From Bradyrhizobium sp. WSM1743 (GTDB lineage Bacteria; Pseudomonadota; Alphaproteobacteria; Rhizobiales; Xanthobacteraceae): a stretch of DNA of 51,263 bases. A program made the position numbers and the translations under genes. The first letter of the stretch is position 1, and each line of letters starts with the position of its first letter. The notes under the pieces were generated by a model, which worked only from the letters and a program-made list of their open reading frames with translations, ran no database searches and had not been told where the DNA came from. Location of the stretch: contig NZ_AXAZ01000062.1 of the NCBI RefSeq assembly GCF_000473065.1, forward strand, positions 203-51,465. The letters are read 5' to 3'. Shown here in pieces: positions 44,560-51,263 of this stretch.

Positions 44560-45306
44560 TCACTCCACCTTCCCCAACCGCTCGAAGCGCGGCTCGCCGT
44601 CCTCGTCGAGCGACCAGAAGATCCGCGTCACTTTGCCGACGAGATTGTCCATCGGCACGAAGCCGATCGTCGCTGCCGAGCGGCTGTCGCTCGAATTGTC
44701 GCGGTTGTCGCCGAGCACGAAGAAGTGGTCTGGCGGCACGGTGAAGATCTTGGTGTTGTCGTAGACGCTATTGTCGTCGCAGTCGTGCGTCACGTAGCTC
44801 GCGCCGTTGGGCAGCGTCTCGCGCCAGCGCCTGACCTCCGCGCCCTCATTCACACCGCAGGTCGAATCGGCGGGTGCCCCCTTGAGAGCGACACGCGTCA
44901 CCGGACGGTCGTTGGGGATGAGCTGGCCCTGCCGCATCTGGATGCGGTCGCCGGGCAACCCGATCACGCGCTTGACGTAGTCGACCGAGGTGTCTTTCGG
45001 CGTCCGGAATACGACGATGTCCCCATACTCCGGCTCGGCGGCGAGCACGCGGCCGGAGGTCCAGGACGGCGCGAAGGGGAAGGAATAGCGGCCGTAGCCA
45101 TAGGCGTATTTCGCGGCGAAGACGTAGTCGCCGACCATCAGCGTTGGCACCATCGAATTGGAGGGGATATTGTGATACAGGAAATAGCGAAACAGGAACG
45201 GCGGCGACCACAGCACCGGGATCAGCAGGATCAGGATGAGGACCGCTTTCCATTCCCGCGATTTCGCCGACGACCGCGCCGGGATCGTGTCCTGAAGAAT
45301 GGTCAT
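44560..45306 (-). CDS. lepB: Signal peptidase I
   Basis: This 248-residue membrane protease has a cytoplasmic N-terminus, one helix (VLILILLIPVLWSPPFLFRY) and a periplasmic catalytic domain. The catalytic Ser51 is in SNSMVPTL and Lys112 in YVKRVIGLPGD; the C-terminal box GDNRDNSSDSR is present. It cleaves signal peptides from exported proteins. Relative to E. coli it has one transmembrane segment, usual for rhizobia, and unusual extra residues around TCGVNEGAEVRRW. It stands as a single gene, downstream of the SPFH gene on the same strand. Confidence 0.95.
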   Translation of the reverse strand: MTILQDTIPARSSAKSREWKAVLILILLIPVLWSPPFLFRYFLYHNIPSNSMVPTLMVGDYVFAAKYAYGYGRYSFPFAPSWTSGRVLAAEPEYGDIVVFRTPKDTSVDYVKRVIGLPGDRIQMRQGQLIPNDRPVTRVALKGAPADSTCGVNEGAEVRRWRETLPNGASYVTHDCDDNSVYDNTKIFTVPPDHFFVLGDNRDNSSDSRSAATIGFVPMDNLVGKVTRIFWSLDEDGEPRFERLGKVE

Positions 45307-45431
45307 GTAGCTGCCCCGATCAAGTCCGTGTCAGCGCGAGATTACGTAACTCTTGCGCGCGTGCAATCTCCGCTCCGTAATCTTGGTCGCACAGACATCG
45401 TTACCCGTTCATCGCACTGACAACAGGACGT

Positions 45432-45457
45432 GAAGGGCCGCCCGTGGGCGGCCCTTC
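45432..45457 (-). terminator. Hairpin after the SPFH gene
   Basis: A perfect 11-bp inverted repeat (GAAGGGCCGCC, CGTG, GGCGGCCCTTC) starts 4 bases after the stop of the minus-strand SPFH gene. It lacks a U tract in that direction, so it could be a terminator or an mRNA-stabilising hairpin. Confidence 0.45.
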
Positions 45458-45461
45458 GGTT

Positions 45462-46625
45462 TCATGCGCTCTCGGGCGCCTTCAAGCGCACGAGCCGGGT
45501 CAAGAGGGCGTCGAGGCCCTCGCCGTTGCCGGCATGGAGGTCGATGCGGCCGACCTTCTCGACCAGCCGCTCCAGCGACTCCAGCTCCTTGAGCCGCAGC
45601 AGCAGGGGGTTCTCCTCCATCAGGCGGGCGGTGTTCAGGAGCGAACGCGTCGCCGCGGTCTCCTCCTGCCGACGGATCAGGTTCGCCTTCGCGACCCGCT
45701 CCGCCTCCACGACCTTGTTCACCAGCTCCCGGATCTCGCCGGGCAGGATCACATCCTTGACGCCGAGCTCGGTCACCTCGACACCGGACTCCGCGACGCG
45801 TGCGCGCACATAGTCGCGCAGCTCCGCATCCAGCGCCGCCTTCGCAGACAGCACCTCGTCCAGAGTTCGGCCCGCGACCGCTTCGCGGATCGCGAACTGC
45901 ACCAGGCGGTACAGCCACGCATCCACGTCGGGCACGGTGGCAACCGTGCGCTCGGGATCGACGATCCTGCGGAACGCCGTCAGCGTCACCCGCAGCGCGA
46001 TGCGATCCTTGGTCAGCATCTCCTGCGCGGTGATCTCGACCGCCTGGGGCCGCAGATCGAGACGCTTCACCTCGATCTTGCGGCCGACGGTCCAGAAGGC
46101 GTGCCGGCCGGGCGCGAGCCGCTTGGAGAGCCGACCCTCGACATAGAGCAGGCCCGCCTCGTGGTTCTCGACCACCGTCTCGCTCATCACGTCCGAGCGG
46201 CTGCGCTCGATCATGGTGAGGTGCCGCGCGTCGATACGGACATCGCTGGACACATCGATGCGCTCGACATCGATGCTCGTTGCGACCTTCCAGTACACGC
46301 GCACCTGCCAGGGCGTCATCAGATGCACGGGCCGGCCGTCGAGGCTGACGATGGCGATCTCGTCCGCCTTGGTCTCGACCGCCTCGAACAGCTCGGCGGC
46401 AAGGTCGGGCCGCGCGGCCTTCAGCACAGCGTAGCGCTCCGCGGGAAATTCGCTGCGGACCACGTCGAGCACCTCGGCCTTCAGCTCGTGCAGGGGATCG
46501 AACAGGCGATGCTTGCCGGGCGCGAGCACGCGCACGAGCTGCCCGTTGCGCGTCAGCAACGCACGCTCGCCATCCTTCACCGTCACGTTCAGCATCAGCA
46601 AATGCCAGCCCTTGTTCAAAGTCAT
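45462..46625 (-). CDS. SPFH/Band 7 (slipin-like) protein
   Basis: This 387-residue protein starts at ATG 46625 with GGAGG as RBS. An extension to 46817 would add 64 Arg-rich residues from non-coding sequence and was rejected. A short N-terminal region (GWHLLMLNVTVKDGERALL) leads into an SPFH domain: VKRLDLRPQAVEITAQEMLTKDRIALRVTL is the classic slipin core, followed by EAVAGRTLDEVL, VTELGVKDVILP and a helical C-terminus. SPFH proteins form oligomers at membranes and often scaffold proteases. An NfeD partner is not adjacent, and no clear N-terminal membrane helix is seen, so membrane binding is uncertain. Confidence 0.88.
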   Translation of the reverse strand: MTLNKGWHLLMLNVTVKDGERALLTRNGQLVRVLAPGKHRLFDPLHELKAEVLDVVRSEFPAERYAVLKAARPDLAAELFEAVETKADEIAIVSLDGRPVHLMTPWQVRVYWKVATSIDVERIDVSSDVRIDARHLTMIERSRSDVMSETVVENHEAGLLYVEGRLSKRLAPGRHAFWTVGRKIEVKRLDLRPQAVEITAQEMLTKDRIALRVTLTAFRRIVDPERTVATVPDVDAWLYRLVQFAIREAVAGRTLDEVLSAKAALDAELRDYVRARVAESGVEVTELGVKDVILPGEIRELVNKVVEAERVAKANLIRRQEETAATRSLLNTARLMEENPLLLRLKELESLERLVEKVGRIDLHAGNGEGLDALLTRLVRLKAPESA

Positions 46626-46933
46626 GGCACGCCTCCTTCGTTTGCGCCCGGCCGGATGCCGGACAGCAGGTTTCATCTGCAAAGGACGTGAGGACGCGGA
46701 CGACGCTTCCTGAAAGATCAACGGGCCGGGGCTTGAGCTTGCATGACGACGGGCGCACGCGCGCGGTCGCGCGACGTGTGCCGCGCGGCCGTGCGGAGCC
46801 ACCCGGCATCGGCGCAAGCGGTATCTACCCGCGGCGCAAAGCCGGTCTCACAGTGTCTAAGTTCGGACGGAAAGCCTTGCGGCAAAACGGCCGGACCGCG
46901 ACTGAAGCGCGCGTCCGGTCCTCGTCAGAGGTA
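46626..46933. other. Non-coding stretch upstream of the SPFH gene
   Basis: About 300 bases without a recognisable gene; they must hold the SPFH promoter. Short open frames on both strands lack motifs. The stretch merges into the tRNA-like cluster beginning at about 46934. Confidence 0.4.
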
Positions 46934-46957
46934 TCAGCTTTTCAGGCTGAAACGGAG

Positions 46958-47030
46958 CGCTGGAGCGGGATTCGAACCCGCGACAGGATGATTAAAAGTC
47001 ATCTGCTCTACCAAACTGAGCTATCCTTTG
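46958..47030 (-). tRNA. tRNA-Lys(TTT)-like sequence with poor acceptor stem
   Basis: The D arm (GCTC AGTTTGGTA GAGC), anticodon arm (GATGA CTTTTAA TCATC, anticodon TTT), variable loop and T arm (GCGGG TTCGAAT CCCGC) are all canonical. The acceptor stem (CAAAGGA against TCCAGCG) pairs at only four of seven positions, and no CCA is encoded. It could be a divergent or edited tRNA, or a pseudogene. It directly abuts the Phe-like sequence on its 5' side. Confidence 0.55.
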
Positions 47031-47100
47031 TGCAAGAGACCGGAATCGAACCGATGCCTTCGGGTGTTCAGCCCGACGCTCTCCATGAGCTACGTCCTGC
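47031..47100 (-). tRNA. tRNA-Phe(GAA)-like sequence with a short D loop
   Basis: The acceptor GCAGGAC pairs with CTCTTGC at six of seven positions (one G-T), with discriminator A. The anticodon arm TCGGG CTGAACA CCCGA gives GAA. The T arm is ATCGG TTCGATT CCGGT. The D loop is only about five bases and there is one extra base before the D stem, so the fold is unusual. It ends exactly where the Lys-like sequence begins. Confidence 0.5.
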
Positions 47101-47294
47101 GTTTCTCCTTCATTCGGCGGAACACGAAACCGGAGACCGGCCCGCGCCAGTCAGGATCTCAGAGAGCCCGAACCCATGGCCTAGCGAAGGACGGCGCTAA
47201 TAGACCAAGCACGTTCGGGTTGCAAGGGGGCAGGTGCAAGATTTTTCGTCGCAGCGTGCGCGCCGTGGCGCGATCGTCACACCGAGACATCGCC

Positions 47295-48129
47295 TCAACC
47301 GCGCGACATCTCCTGGAAACACGCCCTCACCCAGTCGATGGTCACGCGCGCTGCAGCATCGCGCTTGAGATGGTTCTGCACCAGCAGCCAGACGTCGCGG
47401 CGCTTCGGTAGCAGCGGTGGCGCGCAGGCGGCGATCGCCGAGCAGATCCGCGCAAACATACTCCGGCAACACGCCTGCGGCCTGATGCGCGCGGATCAGG
47501 TTGCGGATGACACGAACGTTGTCGGTGACGCAGCGCGCGCGAGCTTTCTTCGTGCGCAGGAATTGCATCTCGGGAATGGTCCCGAGCTCGTCCGGATAGG
47601 CGCACAGCATCGGCTCGCTCTCGGTCGTATCAGGCTCGAAATAGTAGATCCTGATATCGCCGAGCTTCGAGATCGCGAAGTCGCCCTTGTCGGGCTTGCG
47701 CAGGCGGATGGCGAGATCGGCCTCCCAGCGCGAGAATCTGACGTTCTCGCTCGAGGTGAGGAATTGCAGGGTCAGGCCGGGATTGGCACGCAGGAAGTCG
47801 CTCGCGCGGGGCGACAGCACCTCCTCGGCAACCGTGTTGGTGGAGGCGATCCGCAGGCGTCCCACCGGACCTTCCAGGCTTTCACTGAGGCGACCGATCT
47901 CGGCGGCATGTGTGGCCATCGCCTCGACATGCGCCAGCACCGCCTCGCAACTCCGCGTCGGCCTGCGGACGCCGTCGGCGGCTTCGAACAGACGCAAACC
48001 GAGCGCACGCTCGATCCGCGACAGCCTGCGCCCGACCGTCGTCTCGTCGATGCGCAGCCGCGCGCTTGCGCCGGCGTAGGTGCCCTCGTCCCTGACGGCA
48101 GCGATGATGCGCAGATCGTCCCAATTCAT
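47295..48129 (-). pseudogene. LysR family regulator, C-terminus frameshifted
   Basis: The protein starts MNWDDLRIIAAVRDEGTYAGASARL, with a winged helix-turn-helix at residues 1-60 (TTVGRRLSRIERALG). An effector-binding domain follows up to GVLPEYVCADLLGDRRLR. There the frame shifts at about 47417-47430. The expected end, PLLPKRRDVWLLVQNHLKRD to CFQEMSRG, reads in another frame to the stop at 47295. Removing one base gives a 277-residue protein of normal length. Either the C-terminal 45 residues are lost or the sequence has an indel error. It is divergent from the isochorismatase-type gene, with likely operator repeats between them. Confidence 0.85.
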
Positions 48130-48159
48130 GACGCCGAGGGTATACCGGCGTGGCGGAGC

Positions 48160-48205
48160 CTGCAATATCGCAGCCGGCCGCTGCAATATCCCTGCATATC
48201 GGCAG
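48160..48205. promoter_or_regulatory. Candidate LysR operator, three related half-palindromes
   Basis: In the 129-base divergent gap are CTGCAATATCGCAG (48160-48173), CTGCAATATC (48181-48190) and CTGCATATCGGCAG (48192-48205). Repeated CTGCA...GCAG units at about one helical-turn spacing fit a LysR-type binding region that would control both the regulator and the hydrolase gene. Confidence 0.5.
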
Positions 48206-48258
48206 GTCTCCGCGGCGCTATGTTCGTGCAGCCTTCTGCCCCGGAAATTTCCAAGATC

Positions 48259-48852
48259 ATGACGACCGCAAAGACCCTGCTCCAGCTCGCCGGCGCCGAT
48301 CTCAATCCGCCGCGCCTTGCCGACGCCGCGCTGGTTCTGATCGATATCCAGAACGAGTATCTCGAAGGTCCTCTCGCTTTGCCCGAGGCGCGACCTGCGA
48401 TCGCGCGGGCGGCTGCGCTGTTGGCACGGGCTCGCGAGAGCGGCGCCGCGATCTTCCATATTGCCCATCGCGGCAAGGCCGGCAGCCTGTTCGATCGCGG
48501 CGCGGACCGCGGCGCCATCGTCGCCGAACTCAGCCCCCGTGCCGGCGAGCTGGTGATCGAGAAGGAGTTGCCGAATGCGTTCGCCGGCACTGATTTGCGG
48601 GCGCGCCTTGCCGAAACCGACCGGAAGAACATCGTGCTGGCCGGCTTCATGACGCATATGTGCGTCAGCTCCACCGCGCGAGCCGCGCTCGACCTCGGTT
48701 TTCGCACGACGATCGATGCCGATTCCTGCGCCACGCGCGACCTGCCGGACGGCCGCGGCGGCACGCTGGACGCTCGGACCATCCATGAAGTTGCGCTCGC
48801 CGAGCTATCCGACCGCTTCGCCATCATCGCGCGCGGCGACGCGCTGAAGTAA
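48259..48852 (+). CDS. Isochorismatase-family cysteine hydrolase
   Basis: This 197-residue protein has the family triad: Asp29 (LVLIDIQNEY), Lys102 (VIEKELPNAF) and Cys135 (FMTHMCVSSTA). These enzymes hydrolyse amides or related bonds (nicotinamidase, N-carbamoyl compounds, ureidoacrylate) or enol ethers; the exact substrate is not clear. The start at ATG 48259 is chosen because the family begins shortly before LADAALVLIDIQ; the longer open frame upstream is antisense to the LysR gene. The GST gene follows 12 bases later, so the two share a transcript. Confidence 0.9.
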   Translation: MTTAKTLLQLAGADLNPPRLADAALVLIDIQNEYLEGPLALPEARPAIARAAALLARARESGAAIFHIAHRGKAGSLFDRGADRGAIVAELSPRAGELVIEKELPNAFAGTDLRARLAETDRKNIVLAGFMTHMCVSSTARAALDLGFRTTIDADSCATRDLPDGRGGTLDARTIHEVALAELSDRFAIIARGDALK

Positions 48853-48864
48853 CGGAGCAACGCG

Positions 48865-49494
48865 ATGCTGCAACTCTATTTCTCGCCGATGGCCTGCTCG
48901 CTCGCGAGCCGCATCGCGCTGATGGAAGCAGGCCTCGAGGCGCGCTATCATCTGGTGCATCTCAGGACCAAGCAGGTCGTGGACGACGACAGCGACTTTC
49001 GCGACGTAGCGCCGAAGGGCGCGGTGCCGGTCCTCGTGCTGGAGAACGGCGAGCAGCTGACGGAGAGCGCGGCGGTGCTGCAATATATCGCCGATCTGAA
49101 ACCGGAGACGGGTCTTGCGCCGCGGTTCGGCGATCCGGATCGCTATCGCCTGCAGGAATGGCTGAGCTTCATCGGCGCCGAGATCCACAAGGCGTTCCTG
49201 TTTCCGACCTTCTGGTACAAGGATGACGGCTCGCTCGCCAAGCCGCGTGCAAGGATCACACAGACATTGTCGGTGCCTGCTACGCATCTTGCGAACCGCG
49301 AATTCCTCGTCGGCAGCGGCTTCACCGTGGCAGATGCCCATCTCACCTGGGCCCTGCTGCTGCTTCGTCCGGCAGGGGTAGACGTCGCGCAATGGCCGCC
49401 GCTGGCGGCCTATCTCGAACGCATGCAGGCGCGGCCGGCGATCAAGGGTGCGATCGCGACCGAGATGGCGCTGCGCAAGACCATGACGGCCTGA
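48865..49494 (+). CDS. Glutathione S-transferase, beta-class-like
   Basis: This 209-residue GST starts MLQLYFSPMACSLASRIALMEAG. Cys11 in the PMACSLA loop is in the position of the Cys10 of bacterial beta-class GSTs. The thioredoxin-like domain has the cis-Pro GAVPVLVLENG and the GSH-contact ESAAVLQYI. The helical C-domain includes FTVADAHLTWALLLL. It conjugates or handles glutathione in the cytoplasm. It follows the isochorismatase-type gene and is convergent with the DUF2778 gene. Confidence 0.93.
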   Translation: MLQLYFSPMACSLASRIALMEAGLEARYHLVHLRTKQVVDDDSDFRDVAPKGAVPVLVLENGEQLTESAAVLQYIADLKPETGLAPRFGDPDRYRLQEWLSFIGAEIHKAFLFPTFWYKDDGSLAKPRARITQTLSVPATHLANREFLVGSGFTVADAHLTWALLLLRPAGVDVAQWPPLAAYLERMQARPAIKGAIATEMALRKTMTA

Positions 49495-49501
49495 GCTCGC
49501 C

Positions 49502-50677
49502 TCACTCCACCCGCGCCAGCACCGCGAGCTTGCGGATGCCCTTGTTGCGGTAGGCGTCGAGGAATGCGTAATAGTCCTTGAACGACACGCAACCGTTGGA
49601 GTCGCCGTTCGGCCCGAGCATGAAGGTGTGCGCGAGCAGGCCGTCGCGGCCATAGATCGCGCTCTCGCCGCCGATCGGGGTCAGGCGCAGCGCCGGCACG
49701 CCGTGGAACAGCGCCTCGCGCGGCTTCAGCGTGTAGATGTGCGGCGGCGTCACGCCGCGCATGCGGATTTTCGAAGAGCGCGGATCGTCGAGATTGGAGC
49801 CGAGGCCGGAATGCGCCTCGAGCTTGGTGCCGTCGGGCAAATACACCGTCTTGGCGGTGATGTCGTAGACCGCGGTGTCGCGCTCGTAGGGCGGCGCGCC
49901 GCCGAGCATCGGGTTCTGCTCCTTCGGCGCGATGGACGCGGTCACGCTGGCGTCGGCCGAGGCGTAGGCGAGCAGCCCGCCGGACGGCTCGCGCTTGCCC
50001 CAGAGCTTTTCCACCATCGACTGGCGTGGCCCGGTGATCGACATCACCGCGGCTTTGGCGCGATCGGCGAACGATTTCGGCTTCGCCTCGGGCGCCGGCA
50101 CGATCTGGGCCGGATCGGCCGAGGCCAGCTGCATCTGGCCCTCCGGCGCGCGCTTGGCCTTGTCCGCAGCCTTGTCAGTTATCTTGGCCGCCGGCTTCAG
50201 CGCCTCCGCGACCTTGGCGATGACGCTCTGCTTCGGGGCGTCCTTCGACGTCTCCTTGGCCACGGCAATCTCGGTTGCGGGCGCGGCACTCGCCGCATTC
50301 GACGGCACGCCCTGCGTCGCGGCGGCGGCAAAGCGCTCGTTGAACATCTCGCGCGAGATCGGAGCTGCGACCTGGAGCCGGTCGGGCAGCAGCGCGAAGG
50401 TTTCCTTGATGGCCTCGCCAGCCTCACGCAGCGCCACCTTGGGCGCGCGCTTGATCACCGGCTCGTCGTAGCCGATGCTGCCGACGGTCGGATAGACGCT
50501 CGCGCCAAAGATGTTGCTGTAGATGGTCCAGCCGGCGCCCATCACCACGCAGCTGATCGCCGCGGCGCCAAGCCAATTGGTCGTGGTCATTTTCCGGGAA
50601 GATTTCCGCGAATTGTTCTGCGAGAAATTCTTGGACTTCCGCGCCGCGTTACTCTGCGCAGCGATACTCGTACTCAT
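49502..50677 (-). CDS. DUF2778-type exported protein with a catalytic-Cys-like motif
   Basis: This 391-residue protein starts at ATG 50677 (MSTSIAAQSN). It has a short basic N-terminus and one hydrophobic anchor (LGAAAISCVVMGAGWTIY). A long Ala/Lys/Pro-rich linker (residues about 100-250) leads to a C-terminal domain of about 130 residues with HTFMLGPNGDSNGCVSFKDY. The H...SNGCVSF pattern resembles the HxxxS/GxxCH/R site of L,D-transpeptidases, consistent with DUF2778. It is probably anchored in the inner membrane and may act on peptidoglycan. An upstream start at 50749 is less likely because it precedes the basic leader. Confidence 0.82.
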   Translation of the reverse strand: MSTSIAAQSNAARKSKNFSQNNSRKSSRKMTTTNWLGAAAISCVVMGAGWTIYSNIFGASVYPTVGSIGYDEPVIKRAPKVALREAGEAIKETFALLPDRLQVAAPISREMFNERFAAAATQGVPSNAASAAPATEIAVAKETSKDAPKQSVIAKVAEALKPAAKITDKAADKAKRAPEGQMQLASADPAQIVPAPEAKPKSFADRAKAAVMSITGPRQSMVEKLWGKREPSGGLLAYASADASVTASIAPKEQNPMLGGAPPYERDTAVYDITAKTVYLPDGTKLEAHSGLGSNLDDPRSSKIRMRGVTPPHIYTLKPREALFHGVPALRLTPIGGESAIYGRDGLLAHTFMLGPNGDSNGCVSFKDYYAFLDAYRNKGIRKLAVLARVE

Positions 50678-51024
50678 TCGCCTTGCGTCCAGGACGGTGT
50701 CACTCAGTCCCCCTTCGAAGTGCCGCTGGTCACGATCCGGGAACAGCATCTCGCAGAGGGTCGGAGCGTCATTAAGGCGACTTTTAGTTAAATGCGGATT
50801 AAGTTCGGGCGGATGTGGGGCAACTCGTTAACGTTGTCCCGTTTTGAGAAAAAAGCCCGCAAAACTACGGACTTAGTCGCGTCTGTTAACCATAATTCTC
50901 GGCTGGATCTGGCGATCAGCGGACGTCTTACGGCCGCCTCTCTAGGCGCATCCAACCAAGTCATTTTCGTGGTCTTCAATGCCCGGACGATAACTAGGTC
51001 AGCGTTTTCTTGGTTTGAATCATA
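50678..51024. other. Region between the DUF2778 gene and the IS630 fragment
   Basis: No gene is recognised in 347 bases. The part from about 50790 to 51020 is AT-rich relative to the window (for example GTTAACCATAATTCTCGG near 50884) and probably holds the DUF2778 promoter and the end of the insertion sequence. No terminal inverted repeat could be fixed. Confidence 0.4.
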
Positions 51025-51263
51025 TCAGGCGGCCTCGGCGAGTTTGTAGGACCATGTGTGGATAACCGGATGGCGATTGACGTCGCCGATACCAGCCATG
51101 ATGCGCTCCTTGAGTTCGTGTTTTGAGGCCACTCGGATATGGCGCAGGACCGAGCGGGCGAACTTGGAGAAGAACCCCTCTATGAGATTGAGCCATGATC
51201 CGTGCTTGGGGGTGAAGGTGAGCTCGAAGCGCCCGCTTGGTCGCGTGGCGAGCCAGGCTCTGG
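51025..51263 (-). mobile_element. IS630-family transposase C-terminus, cut by the window edge
   Basis: The last 239 bases encode, on the minus strand, FTPKHGSWLNLIEGFFSKFA, followed by SVLRHIRVASKHELKERI and a C-terminus ending HTWSYKLAEAA. This is the DDE_3 end of IS630-type transposases, with the last catalytic Glu in NLIEGFFS. The rest of the gene lies beyond the window, so intactness is unknown. Confidence 0.9.

Noticed and set aside
45462..46817. N-terminal extension of the SPFH protein to 46817
   Set aside because: The added 64 residues are Arg-rich with no family similarity, while the ATG at 46625 has a strong GGAGG site.

Overview
The window looks like a chromosomal segment of a Bradyrhizobium-type alphaproteobacterium (Hyphomicrobiales). 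This is inferred from the high GC content, the GroEL/GroES sequences, an alphaproteobacterial usg-type gene, an Anbu gene set, CIRCE plus sigma-32-type control of groESL, and several families of intergenic palindromes. No 16S or other species marker is present. Most genes are ordinary housekeeping, transport or catabolic genes. Both edges are cut by transposase fragments: IS1182-like on the left and IS630-like on the right.

Layout. 0-2.3 kb: a transposase remnant abuts a broken alpha/beta-hydrolase/adenylate cyclase gene, followed by an intact hydrolase. 2.5-6.1 kb: a membrane protein of unknown function, a CHCC zinc-finger protein with an FAD monooxygenase, a small lipoprotein and tRNA-Leu(TAA). 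6.1-10 kb: a gene-poor stretch, a Bcr/CflA-type drug exporter and a GT39-type glycosyltransferase. 10-23 kb: a peptide-use locus. A solute-binding protein is divergent from an M20 peptidase; then come a tandem glycine riboswitch with a D-amino-acid dehydrogenase, two permeases, a double ATPase, an M81 (MlrC-like) peptidase, an M20D amidohydrolase and an amidase. 23-29 kb: enoyl-CoA hydratase, quinone oxidoreductase, an HCCA-isomerase-like protein, a short MetE-like protein, a conserved unknown, gpt and a CinA-type domain protein. 29.3-33.6 kb: the Anbu set (circularly permuted ATP-grasp, alpha-E protein, transglutaminase-like protein, Anbu proteasome-like peptidase), followed by an SDR. 34.5-39.4 kb: a frameshifted MFS gene, a nucleoside transporter, a rhomboid with a frameshifted C-terminus and a cupin with a histone-H1-like tail. 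39.5-46.7 kb: a TPR/O-GlcNAc-transferase-like protein, usg, groES-groEL, lepB and an SPFH protein. 46.9-51.3 kb: two abutting tRNA-like sequences, a frameshifted LysR regulator divergent from an isochorismatase-type hydrolase and a GST, a DUF2778-type exported protein and the IS630 edge.

Points that stand out: the Anbu gene set, with palindromes between its members; a two-aptamer glycine riboswitch ahead of an amino-acid-oxidising enzyme; abutting Phe-like and Lys-like tRNA sequences with defects; and a mosaic repeat system in which the same 43-nt module sits at the equivalent point of two different palindrome families. Four genes (cyclase, MFS, rhomboid, LysR) each need exactly one single-base indel correction to read through. 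That could be real decay or assembly error, and raw reads would decide.
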